From the NCBI GenBank assembly GCA_037444625.1, contig JBBIMA010000013.1, positions 1 to 64,000 of the forward strand: 64,000 bases of DNA. Direction: 5' to 3'. The notes under the pieces were generated by a model. The model made no database searches, had not been told where the DNA came from, and saw only the letters and a program-made list of their open reading frames with translations. Positions 18,096 to 26,089 of this stretch are shown here, piece by piece. Made by a program: the position numbers and the translations under genes. How positions within the stretch are numbered: the stretch's first letter is position 1; every line of letters begins with the position of its first letter. Source of the stretch: DTHT01 sp037444625. GTDB taxonomy: Bacteria > Acidobacteriota > Terriglobia > Bryobacterales > Bryobacteraceae.

Positions 18096-19665
18096 GCAGG
18101 GCGAGCTTGAGAATCGTCAAGGAGTGGCGGGGAAAGGTGTAGGTGAAGCCGTTCCCCTCGAGGGCCGCCCGGATGCTCCTGGTCACCGGTCGGACCTTGT
18201 CGTCGGCGCCGAAGGTATGCGTGACTTTCAAGTCGGTGTGATAGAGTTCCCAGACCTCGACCGCCTCGGAAAGCCGGCCCTCGACGTTCAGGATCCGGGT
18301 CGCGATGTCGCTCTCCCGGCTGCGGTTGAGCACGTTCAGGAAGATCCGCCGCTGCCGGGGATCATAAGTGGCTGAGACGTCCAGGTAACCGAGGGGCGGG
18401 CCGGAATCCGGCCGGTAGCGGGGCGAATCCACGAGCACGTCGAGCGCCAGATGGCCGCGCTGCCGGGCGTATTCGGCCAGGGGAAAGTAAATCGTCTGCA
18501 AGAACAAGCCTTGGGGGTTGGTGAAAATGGGCGCGATCACGTTGACGAGCTGAGCCAGATTGGCCATCTTGACCACGTCCGCGTGGCGGATGAAAGAGTT
18601 CAAGAACATCCCCATGGCCAGGGCGTCCTCGAAGTTATAAATCTCCTCCAGGCGCGTGCGGCCGGTCTCGAACTCGGAGCCGGCGCGAGCCCGGTACCAG
18701 ACGTTCCACTCGTCGAAGGCGATGTAGACGGGGCGCGGGTTCGGCCGCCCGCTTTGAGCGGCGCGGATCAGCCCGGCGGTCAACTCGATGCGCTCGTCAA
18801 TGACGCGCGAGGCGGCCAGGAAGCGCTCGAAGTTGTTCTCCCGGTTGCCGATGTAAGTGTGCAGCGAAATGTAGTCAATTTCGCCCGCCAGGCGCTGGAG
18901 CACGGTGCGGTTCCAGCCGATCCAGTCCGCCTCCCGGCCGAAGTTCGAGGAGCCGGCGGCGATCAGCTTGATGGAGGAGTCGGCGCGGCGCATGGCTTTG
19001 GCCGCTTCCAAGGCGAACTTGGCGTAGTCCTCGGCGTTCTTGTGGCCGAGCTGCCAGGGGCCGTCAATCTCGTTGCCCAGGCCCCAGTACTTGACGCCCC
19101 AGGGCTTGTCCCGCCCGTTGTTGCGCCGCTGCCGGGCCCAATAGGTGTCGCGCGCCTCGTTGCAATACTCGACCCACTGGCGGGCCTCCTCAATCGAACC
19201 CAGGCCGGCGTTGATCGCGATGTACGGCTCCACGCCCAGCTTTTCGCAATAAAGCAGGAATTCGTCGGTGCCGAAGCGGTTGGGTTCCAGGTCGCCCCAG
19301 GCGTGATCCGGCCGCACGGGACGCAGGTGGCGCGGGCCGATGCCGTCCTGCCAGTGGTAGCCGGAGGCGAAATTGCCCCCCGGCCAGCGCAGGATGGTGA
19401 CGCCCAGACGCCGCACCGCCTCCATGACGTCCTTGCGAAAGCCGTCCGCGTCGGCCAGCGGGCTGCCTTCCTCGAAGATGCCGCCGTAGATGCAGCGTCC
19501 CAGGTGCTCGGCGAAGTTGCCGAACAGGTGGGGGTGCACCTCGCCCACCACGCGGTCGGTGTCAATCTTGATGCGCGCCTGGGGCCCCTGGGCGGAGCAG
19601 GCGGGAAGACCAAGGCTGACGAGCCCGACAACCAGCAGGGGATTCAAAACTCGCAGGACAGTCAC
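18091..19665 (-). CDS. GH51 alpha-L-arabinofuranosidase, exported
   Basis: A 524-residue glycoside hydrolase family 51 enzyme, which removes terminal arabinofuranose from arabinoxylan, arabinan or arabinogalactan. The acid/base glutamate is Glu199 in YWGLGNEIDGPWQ and the nucleophile is Glu319 in YIAFDEWNVWY; GNFAEHLGRCIYGGIFEEGSP near residues 49-69 is the family N-terminal signature. The N-terminus is hydrophobic and ends LGLPACSA, a lipobox-like site (Cys23), so it may be a periplasmic or outer-membrane lipoprotein. The start is GTG at 19665 with a GGGAG site. Convergent with nuoH. Confidence 0.93.
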   Translation of the reverse strand: MTVLRVLNPLLVVGLVSLGLPACSAQGPQARIKIDTDRVVGEVHPHLFGNFAEHLGRCIYGGIFEEGSPLADADGFRKDVMEAVRRLGVTILRWPGGNFASGYHWQDGIGPRHLRPVRPDHAWGDLEPNRFGTDEFLLYCEKLGVEPYIAINAGLGSIEEARQWVEYCNEARDTYWARQRRNNGRDKPWGVKYWGLGNEIDGPWQLGHKNAEDYAKFALEAAKAMRRADSSIKLIAAGSSNFGREADWIGWNRTVLQRLAGEIDYISLHTYIGNRENNFERFLAASRVIDERIELTAGLIRAAQSGRPNPRPVYIAFDEWNVWYRARAGSEFETGRTRLEEIYNFEDALAMGMFLNSFIRHADVVKMANLAQLVNVIAPIFTNPQGLFLQTIYFPLAEYARQRGHLALDVLVDSPRYRPDSGPPLGYLDVSATYDPRQRRIFLNVLNRSRESDIATRILNVEGRLSEAVEVWELYHTDLKVTHTFGADDKVRPVTRSIRAALEGNGFTYTFPRHSLTILKLALR

Positions 19666-19682
19666 CGGATCGCTCCCGAACC

Positions 19683-19688
19683 AGTGTA
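19683..19688 (-). promoter_or_regulatory. -10-like element of the GH51 gene
   Basis: TACACT on the minus strand, 17 bases before the GTG start at 19665. No clear -35. It lies in the 86-base divergent gap shared with the Gfo/Idh/MocA gene. Confidence 0.35.
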
Positions 19689-19738
19689 TCGCGAGGCCGC
19701 CGCTGCGGCCGGGCTTCCCCGCCCGCCCGGCGCTTCCC

Positions 19739-19744
19739 TATAAT
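19739..19744 (+). promoter_or_regulatory. -10 element 7 bases before the Gfo/Idh/MocA start
   Basis: A perfect TATAAT ends only seven bases before the ATG at 19752, and no Shine-Dalgarno sequence lies between. Transcription starting about seven bases after the -10 would begin at the start codon, so a leaderless mRNA is predicted. The -35 region is not recognisable. Confidence 0.55.
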
Positions 19745-19751
19745 TGTGCGT

Positions 19752-20771
19752 ATGAAAATCGCCGTGCTGGGGTTGGGCTTCATGGGCAGCACCCATTTGA
19801 ACGCCCTGCGCAAGATTCCCGAAGCGGAGCTGGCGGCGGTGGCGAGCGACATCCCGCAGCGCCTCACGGGAGACTTGAGCGACGTGCAAGGCAACATCGG
19901 CGGACCGGGCGGGCGCCTGGATTTCAGCCGGGTCCGCAAGTACAGCGACGCCTACCAGGCCCTGCGCGACTTCGAGACCGAGGCGGTGGATCTCTGCCTG
20001 CCCACCCATCTGCACGCGCCGGTGGCGGTGGCGGCCTTGCAGGCGGGCAAGCACGTGCTGGTGGAGAAGCCCATGGCGCTGACGGCAGAGGACTGCGAGC
20101 GCATGATCGCCGCGGCCCGCCAGGCCGGCCGCATCCTGATGGTGGCGCAAGTGTTGCGCTTCATTCCCGCCTACCGCACCACGGCCGAGACGATCCGCTC
20201 CGGGCGGCTGGGGGCCGTCCGGGCGGCGATCTTCCGGCGCCGCTGCGCCGCGCCCGCCTGGGGCGGCTGGCTGCACGACAAAGCGGCCAGCGGGGGCGGC
20301 GTCTTCGATCTGCTGATTCACGACGTGGATTTCATGCTTCAGGCTTTCGGCCGGCCGGAGGCGGTTTCGGCCGCGGGCTGCGAGGATCTGGCGCGGGGGG
20401 TGGACTGGATCACGGCGACGTTCTACTATCCCGGCGGCCCAGCGGTCGTCATCTCAGGGGGCTGGCACCACCCGAAGGCCTTCCCGTTTTCGATGGAATT
20501 CACCGTGGTGGGCGAGCAGGGGACCATCGAGTACAGCTCGGAGGGCAGGCCGCTCACGCTTTACCGGGCCGACGGGGAGGCGGAGGCGCTGGAAGCGGGC
20601 GGAGAGCAGGACTGGTACGAGGCCGAAATCCGGTACTTCTTGCAGTGCGCCGCACGCAACCAGCCGCCCGAGTTCTGCCCGCCGGAAGAGTCCGCGGCCG
20701 CGGTGAAGCTGGCCTTGCGGATGTTGGAGGCGCGATCGCGAAACGGAGAGAAGATCCCATGCACCCTTTAG
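19752..20771 (+). CDS. Gfo/Idh/MocA family oxidoreductase
   Basis: A 339-residue NAD(P)-dependent sugar dehydrogenase-like protein. The N-terminal Rossmann motif is VLGLGFMGSTH (residues 4-14), and the family signature VLVEKPMALTAEDCERMIAA lies near residues 102-121, where the Lys of EKP is a catalytic/cofactor residue. The C-terminal half is the usual alpha/beta dimer domain with GGGVFDLLIHDVD near 181-193. No signal peptide is seen. An in-frame GTG lies at 19746, but the TATAAT position favours the ATG at 19752. The next gene overlaps its 3' end by 13 bases, so the two products probably work in one sugar-oxidation or epimerisation route. Confidence 0.9.
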   Translation: MKIAVLGLGFMGSTHLNALRKIPEAELAAVASDIPQRLTGDLSDVQGNIGGPGGRLDFSRVRKYSDAYQALRDFETEAVDLCLPTHLHAPVAVAALQAGKHVLVEKPMALTAEDCERMIAAARQAGRILMVAQVLRFIPAYRTTAETIRSGRLGAVRAAIFRRRCAAPAWGGWLHDKAASGGGVFDLLIHDVDFMLQAFGRPEAVSAAGCEDLARGVDWITATFYYPGGPAVVISGGWHHPKAFPFSMEFTVVGEQGTIEYSSEGRPLTLYRADGEAEALEAGGEQDWYEAEIRYFLQCAARNQPPEFCPPEESAAAVKLALRMLEARSRNGEKIPCTL

Positions 20772-21601
20772 AGGCAATGGAAATCGGCGTCATGTTCTGG
20801 GCCGGGCGCGATCCGGTTCAGACCCTGCGCGAGGTCAAATCCCTGGGCGTGCGCTGCGGCCAGTTGGGCCTGCCGGGTGAGGCGAGCCTGGATGCGGCCG
20901 CGGCGGCCGCCTGGCGGCAGGCGCTGGAGGCTGAGCAGTTCACCCTGGTCACGGTCTTCGCCGCCTACCAGGGCGAGAGCTACGCGGACATCCCCACCGT
21001 GCAGCGGACGGTGGGCTTCATTCCGCCGGCCACCCGGGCCGAGCGGGAGGCACGCACGCTGGCGGTGAGCGATTTCGCCGCCGCCCTGGGGGCGCCCTCG
21101 ATCGCCTGCCACATCGGTTTCGTGCCGGAGGACGCCGACAGTCCCGATTACAAGGCGGTGCGCGAGATGGTCCGCCGGGTGGCCGATTACGCCGCGCGGC
21201 ACGGCCAGACCTTCGCCCTGGAGACCGGCCAGGAGCCCGCCCGGGTCCTGCTGCGCTTCATCGAGGACGTGGCCCGACCCAACGTGCGCATCAACTTCGA
21301 CCCGGCCAACATGATCCTGTACGGCACGGGCGATCCGATCGAAGCCCTGGATCTGCTGGGACCCTTGGTGATTTCGGTGCATTGCAAGGACGGCGACTGG
21401 CCGCCGCGCGAGCAGCCGGGCGCGCTGGGCACGGAGCGTCCCCTGGGCCAGGGATCGGTGGGCATCGAGCGCTTCGTCCGCAAGCTGAAGCAGATCGGCT
21501 ACCGCGGCACGCTCAACATCGAACGGGAAATCGAGGATCCCGAGCAGCGCCTGGCCGACATCCGCATGGCGGTGCGCCTGCTCGAGCGCCTGCGGGCCTG
21601 A
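20759..21601 (+). CDS. Sugar phosphate isomerase/epimerase family TIM-barrel protein
   Basis: A 280-residue AP-endonuclease-2-like (xylose-isomerase-like) TIM barrel. Metal-site residues expected in the family are visible: FALETGQEP (Glu), NVRINFDPANM (Asp), VISVHCKDGDW (His, Asp) and LNIEREIE (Glu). The ATG at 20759 has a GGAGAGAAG site and overlaps the upstream oxidoreductase by 13 bases; an ATG at 20777 would have a poorly placed site. Pairing with a Gfo/Idh/MocA enzyme is common in inositol and uncommon-sugar catabolism; the substrate here is unknown. Confidence 0.88.
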   Translation: MHPLEAMEIGVMFWAGRDPVQTLREVKSLGVRCGQLGLPGEASLDAAAAAAWRQALEAEQFTLVTVFAAYQGESYADIPTVQRTVGFIPPATRAEREARTLAVSDFAAALGAPSIACHIGFVPEDADSPDYKAVREMVRRVADYAARHGQTFALETGQEPARVLLRFIEDVARPNVRINFDPANMILYGTGDPIEALDLLGPLVISVHCKDGDWPPREQPGALGTERPLGQGSVGIERFVRKLKQIGYRGTLNIEREIEDPEQRLADIRMAVRLLERLRA

Positions 21602-21622
21602 AGGCTGCCGCCGGCCGCGATC

Positions 21623-24600
21623 TCACCACTCCAGCCGCAGCTTCAGTGTGATCTGGCGCGGTCCCTGCCGGATGGGGCTGGCGTCGGTCTCCACCGAGGA
21701 GGCCGTGAAGACGCCCGGCTTGGGATAGCTGATGTTGGTGTTCGGGATCCCGAAGTGCGGCGTGTTGGTCAGGTTCGAGATCTGGGCGGTGAAGACCGCC
21801 CGCCAGCTCTCGCCCAACGGGATCTGCTTGGCCAGGCTGACGTGGCCCACGTGGACCGGATAGCCTTCCAAGATGTTCATGCCGCAAGTCCCGTAGCGCC
21901 CGGCGCCGGCCGGCGGCGGCGCGAAGGCGGCCGGGTTGAACCAAAGGTTCTTGTTGCGCGCCCCCGCGTCCGGATTGCCTACGCAATCGGGCAGTGAGGT
22001 GACGAAGCCCGGGGCGGCGTTGGCCGGATCCGGCCCGGTAAACCAGGGTGAGTAATACTGTCCGGTGGCGAAGGTCGCCAGAGCGTACAACGACCAGTTG
22101 CCCAGCGCCAGGTTCTTCACCGGCCCGGCCTTGCCCAGCAAGCGCCGGCCCCGGCCCACGGGCAGGGACCAGCCGGCGCTGGTGGCCGAGTACAGGCGGC
22201 GCGTGGCGGCGTCACGCGTCCAGCGGTTGGTGACGTTGTAGGGATCCAGCGTGTTGGCGTAATTGCTCCGGTTATCGGCCCAGGTGAAGGCGGACTCCAG
22301 CAGAAGAGGACCGCGGCGGTGGCGCACGCGCGCCGCCAGGGAATCGTACTTCCAGCGTCCGTCGGTCCGCGTGACGTAAGTGCTGCCGAACTGAGGGTAC
22401 GGCTTGCGGGAGTTGTCGAAGGGGATCGAACTGGCGCGCGGTTTGTTGACGTCCAGCGTGTAATTCATGTGCACGCCGCGGAAGCCGATGTAAGAGAGGC
22501 TCCAGGCCAGGCCCCGCCAGGCGTGCTCCACAGTCAGGTTCGCCTGGCGCAGGACGCCTTCCTCGGTCTTCATGGGCAGCGCCGTGACGCTCTGGCTGGG
22601 CAGCCCCACCGCCGCCGGGTTGGTGGGGAAGGGGCGAGGAAAGGCCAGAGCGGGCACGGTGATGGGAACCCAGTTAGTATAGGTTTCCTTCAACCAGTAA
22701 GGGTTGGTCGAGGGCAGCCTTCCCTGGGGGCCGTAGCCCGGGTTTTCGGTGAATTCGCCGTAGCTGGCGCGCAGGGCGGCATTCTCGCTCAAGCGCACGG
22801 CCAGCCCCAGCCGCGGGCGCACATTGACGGCCTTAGGTTCCGGGACCACCCGTCCCACCTCGACCGCGATGGTCTTCGGGTAGTAGGCGCTCACGGAGGT
22901 GAAGGTGCCGGGCGCGACGATCACTTTGCCGCTCTGGGGATCCCAGTTGGCCATGTAACCGTCGTCGTAAGTGGGTGTGGCGTAGTAATCCCAGCGCGCG
23001 CCCAGCTCCAGGGTCAGCCGCGAGCTGAGGCGGAAGGAGTCGGCCAGATAGAGGCCCGTCTGATACTGGCTCACACGCCGGTTGACCCGCGCCGTCTGCC
23101 GGGAGCTGGTGGCCGGATAGCCCAGCAGGAAATCGGCGTAGCCCAGCCCGGTAAAGGCGCCGCTGAAGGTAAAAGCGCCGTAGACCGTCTGAGGTACTTC
23201 GCCCAGGCGCCAGAAGTAGCGGCTGTGGTCCACGCCGCCTTTGAGCGAGTGGCGGCCGCGCGTCCAGGTCAGGGATTGGCGGAGGGCGAAAAAGCCGTCG
23301 TTGCGCGCAATATTATCCTCGGCGCCGCCCCCGTGCGGCATGCTCAGTCCGGTCAAGCCGGCGATGGAGACGGCCGGGAAGCCCATGGCGCTGAAGCCCT
23401 GCGGGTTGACGCCCTGAAGGCCCACGGTGCTGACCACCGAGTCCCCCCGCGGCGGGTCCACGTCGCCTTCGCTTTCCCCTTGCTTGATGCGGGCGCGCAC
23501 GCGCGCCAGGGAGAGGTGGTTGACCAGGCTCGAGGAAAAGGCATGCGTGTCGGAGAACAGCAGGCTGCGGTAGCGCAGGGTACGGGTGGCGTCCAGCGGG
23601 CGACCCACGCTGCCGGGGATCACCGAAGCGGTCTGGTTCTGGAGCCAGCGCAGGTAAAACTGGTGTTGCGAGGTGACCCTTTGATCCCAGCGGGCCAGCG
23701 GCCAGTTGCCGTTGTAATCGTCCGGGCCGAAACGGTGCAGCCAGGTGTAGTTGCCGGCCAACGTGTTGGCGTCGCCCACGTTAGGCAACTGGTAGTAGCT
23801 TCGCACGTAGTTCAACGAGACCGAGCTGATGCGGTTCATGGGGATCAGGTTCCGCGGGAAGGGCTGTCCGCTGCGCGGATCCCTGACGGCCACCGTCTTG
23901 CCGTTGGGAGCGATCGCGGGATCGAGGAACTGGCTGAGGTCGCCGTCGCGCATCTTGGCGCTGGGGATGTCGGCGTAAAGGTTTTGCCGGTACAGCAGCA
24001 ATTGGTACATTCCGCTGCCGTACAGCCAGGTCCAGTCTGGGATCAGATCCCAACCCATTTCCCCGCCCGCCTCGCGCTGGCGGTAGGAGGCCGCCTGAGT
24101 GTCGAAGAAAGAGCGGGCATTGAGCCGCGAGGCGCCGTGCTTGTAAAACACCGTGCCGTGCAGTCTCTCGCCGGCGCGCTTGGATACCGCCAGAAAGCCG
24201 GCCGGGCGGGCCGCGGCGGCGTCCGGGGTGGCCAGGACGACCTCGACGGTCTCAGTGGCCAGGGGATTGAGCGTCTGGTTGGTGGTGTCGTCGGGGATGC
24301 CGTCGCTCAGCCAGCTCTGCTGCTGGCGGGAGGAGAGGCCCGAGAGGACCAACCCGTCACGGTCGCCCTGCACGGCAGGAGCCGTGACCACGAGGGGCAG
24401 CAGCGTCGGGTGGCGGTCGGCCTGGGGAGCATCCAGCCAGCGCGTCTTGTAATCCAGGGTGACGCCGGCCTGCCCGCCGTAGGTCCGGATCAGCGGCTCG
24501 GCGGGCTTCACCTGAACGGTCTGGGAGGGATCCCCGGGCGTCATCCGGGCGTCGAAACGCCGGCTCTGCCCGGGATCCAGCCGAATGGGCTCGGCTTGAA

Positions 24601-24865
24601 AGGCCTGATAGCCGCTCTCCTCGATGAGGATCTGGTAAAGGCCGGGCCTCAGGTAGGGGGCGTAATAGCGGCCGGCGGCGTCTGTGACCGGGCGGCGGAC
24701 CACCACGTTGGCGGCCACGTCCGCAATGAAGACCGTGAAGCCCTCCAGCGGCTTGCCCTCGGCGTCGCTGACCACGCCCCACAAGGTGGCCGTATCCGAC
24801 TGGGCCCATAACCGCCCCATCCCGACGATCCAGAGCAGCAAAAGTCCCGTCCTTGGCAAAGACAT
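21623..24865 (-). CDS. TonB-dependent receptor with carboxypeptidase-regulatory domain (Oar-like)
   Basis: A 1080-residue outer-membrane protein. Residues 1-22 are a signal peptide ending RLWAQ. A carboxypeptidase-regulatory-like beta sandwich (about residues 27-105, with WGVVSDAEGKPLEGFTVFI and GRYYAPYLRPGLYQILIE) precedes a plug-like region and a long C-terminal barrel with repeated aromatic strands, ending in LRLEW, an outer-membrane C-terminal Trp. Such large receptors are an acidobacterial and myxobacterial speciality and probably import oligosaccharides or other large nutrients. I chose ATG 24865 because it starts the signal peptide; open frame continues 40 codons upstream without conserved features. 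It converges on the isomerase-like gene. Confidence 0.88.
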   Translation of the reverse strand: MSLPRTGLLLLWIVGMGRLWAQSDTATLWGVVSDAEGKPLEGFTVFIADVAANVVVRRPVTDAAGRYYAPYLRPGLYQILIEESGYQAFQAEPIRLDPGQSRRFDARMTPGDPSQTVQVKPAEPLIRTYGGQAGVTLDYKTRWLDAPQADRHPTLLPLVVTAPAVQGDRDGLVLSGLSSRQQQSWLSDGIPDDTTNQTLNPLATETVEVVLATPDAAAARPAGFLAVSKRAGERLHGTVFYKHGASRLNARSFFDTQAASYRQREAGGEMGWDLIPDWTWLYGSGMYQLLLYRQNLYADIPSAKMRDGDLSQFLDPAIAPNGKTVAVRDPRSGQPFPRNLIPMNRISSVSLNYVRSYYQLPNVGDANTLAGNYTWLHRFGPDDYNGNWPLARWDQRVTSQHQFYLRWLQNQTASVIPGSVGRPLDATRTLRYRSLLFSDTHAFSSSLVNHLSLARVRARIKQGESEGDVDPPRGDSVVSTVGLQGVNPQGFSAMGFPAVSIAGLTGLSMPHGGGAEDNIARNDGFFALRQSLTWTRGRHSLKGGVDHSRYFWRLGEVPQTVYGAFTFSGAFTGLGYADFLLGYPATSSRQTARVNRRVSQYQTGLYLADSFRLSSRLTLELGARWDYYATPTYDDGYMANWDPQSGKVIVAPGTFTSVSAYYPKTIAVEVGRVVPEPKAVNVRPRLGLAVRLSENAALRASYGEFTENPGYGPQGRLPSTNPYWLKETYTNWVPITVPALAFPRPFPTNPAAVGLPSQSVTALPMKTEEGVLRQANLTVEHAWRGLAWSLSYIGFRGVHMNYTLDVNKPRASSIPFDNSRKPYPQFGSTYVTRTDGRWKYDSLAARVRHRRGPLLLESAFTWADNRSNYANTLDPYNVTNRWTRDAATRRLYSATSAGWSLPVGRGRRLLGKAGPVKNLALGNWSLYALATFATGQYYSPWFTGPDPANAAPGFVTSLPDCVGNPDAGARNKNLWFNPAAFAPPPAGAGRYGTCGMNILEGYPVHVGHVSLAKQIPLGESWRAVFTAQISNLTNTPHFGIPNTNISYPKPGVFTASSVETDASPIRQGPRQITLKLRLEW

Positions 24866-24991
24866 GTGACCTCGCGGGCCGGTCCCCGTCGGAGCGCGGG
24901 GCCGGCCTCGCTTTCGGGCGAGAGCTTCGCGCCCCGCGGTGCAAGGCGGATCCAGGAGTCTGGAACCCCCGAGACCGGGCGTCAATAAACC

Positions 24992-24997
24992 AATATA
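24992..24997 (-). promoter_or_regulatory. Candidate -10 upstream of the Oar-like receptor gene
   Basis: TATATT on the minus strand in a short AT-rich patch (24982-24999) of the 242-base divergent gap 24866-25107. It would give a leader of about 120 bases. No good -35 is seen. The rest of the gap shows no gene or strong hairpin that I can support. Confidence 0.3.
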
Positions 24998-25107
24998 GCT
25001 GTTCGCGCCGCGATCCTGGCCCCCAGAGCGCCCCGGGCCCCTGGGTCACGCCTTGCGCCGGTTGACCGGCGGCAGGGGAAACTGGCATCCTGGGTCTTGC
25101 GCCTGTG

Positions 25108-25929
25108 ATGAGGTTTGCTCCCGCCGCGCGAGTGGTGACCGCCGTCTGCCTGGCGCTGCCTCTGGCCGCGCAGCCGGGGGGTGCGACGCCCGACCAGCCC
25201 GACCAGCAGCCTGCCGGCCCGACGCAACCCGCCCCGGCCGTGGCGGCGAAGTTCGAACGGTTCGCTTTCGGCTTCCGCATCCGCACGCTGCCGGTGCAAC
25301 CGCTCAGCGTGATGCGCGACGACAGCCTCATGAGCACCACCTTCGCCGACCGCACAGCCTACGACGTGAACGCGGGCACCAACTCCCGTTCGCCTTCGGT
25401 GGGCGGCGGACCCTCCCTCGAGCTGCGACTGACGCGCCGGGTGCGGCTGACCGGCGAGGCGCTGTTCCACCGCCTGCGCTACGAGCGAACCTTCGACCGC
25501 TATTCGGGCACGGACGATCCGGCCACGGGCAACGACGAGCGGTCGCACCTGAGCATCACCGAGCGCACCAAGGGCAGGCTTTGGGACTTCCCCCTGCTGG
25601 CGCACTACCGGGGCCTGAGCTCGACCGGGGCGCTCTCGCATGTCTGGCTGGCGGCCGGGGTGGCGGTGCGTTCGATCTCCGAGATCCGGACCAGCAACGA
25701 GATCCGCAACCCGGACGGCAGCGGCTCGAGCGATTATCTGGCGGCGCAACCCTCCCGCCGTAACCTGCTGGGCGCGGTGATCGGCGTCGGGCTCCGGTTC
25801 ATTGACGAGTTCAACATCAAGATCACGCCCGAGATACGCTACACGCGCTGGAGCGGCGCCACCTTCGCCGCCGGCACCACGCGTTCGCCCAAGGGCCAGC
25901 TCGAGATCAGCATCGGTTTTACGCGCTGA
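25108..25929 (+). CDS. Outer-membrane beta-barrel protein
   Basis: A 273-residue protein with a signal peptide (RFAPAARVVTAVCLALPLAAQ), a proline-rich low-complexity linker (about residues 25-48) and a C-terminal region of alternating strands that ends QLEISIGFTR, typical of small 8-strand porin-like outer-membrane barrels. No catalytic motif is visible. The GTG at 25105 immediately before the ATG is an alternative start. It lies between two giant TonB-dependent receptor genes, which suggests an envelope role, but the function is unknown. Confidence 0.7.
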   Translation: MRFAPAARVVTAVCLALPLAAQPGGATPDQPDQQPAGPTQPAPAVAAKFERFAFGFRIRTLPVQPLSVMRDDSLMSTTFADRTAYDVNAGTNSRSPSVGGGPSLELRLTRRVRLTGEALFHRLRYERTFDRYSGTDDPATGNDERSHLSITERTKGRLWDFPLLAHYRGLSSTGALSHVWLAAGVAVRSISEIRTSNEIRNPDGSGSSDYLAAQPSRRNLLGAVIGVGLRFIDEFNIKITPEIRYTRWSGATFAAGTTRSPKGQLEISIGFTR

Positions 25930-25948
25930 GCGGGGCCGGCCGGGCCGC

Positions 25949-25978
25949 TTGACGTGAGCACCCGGGTTGTTTCATCCT
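25949..25978 (+). promoter_or_regulatory. Candidate promoter and leader of the second TonB-dependent receptor
   Basis: TTGACG (25949-25954) and CATCCT (25973-25978) are 18 bases apart. The roughly 105-base leader that would follow contains a GAGGCC/GGCCTC inverted repeat and a CCCCC-GCC-GGGGG hairpin just before the AGGAGG site. Confidence 0.35.
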
Positions 25979-26089
25979 CGATGTACGGGAGGCCTGTCCC
26001 GGGGTTTCTGAGGGCGGCCTCGCTCTGAGTCCCCCCGCCGGGGGAAGGGGTAGCAAGGATTCCGAAGATTCGCTTCAGGAGGTAAAGTG

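Noticed and set aside
22319..24811. Long open frame opposite the first Oar-like receptor
   Set aside because: It is antisense to a receptor with a clear signal peptide and domain structure; its translation has no recognisable motifs.
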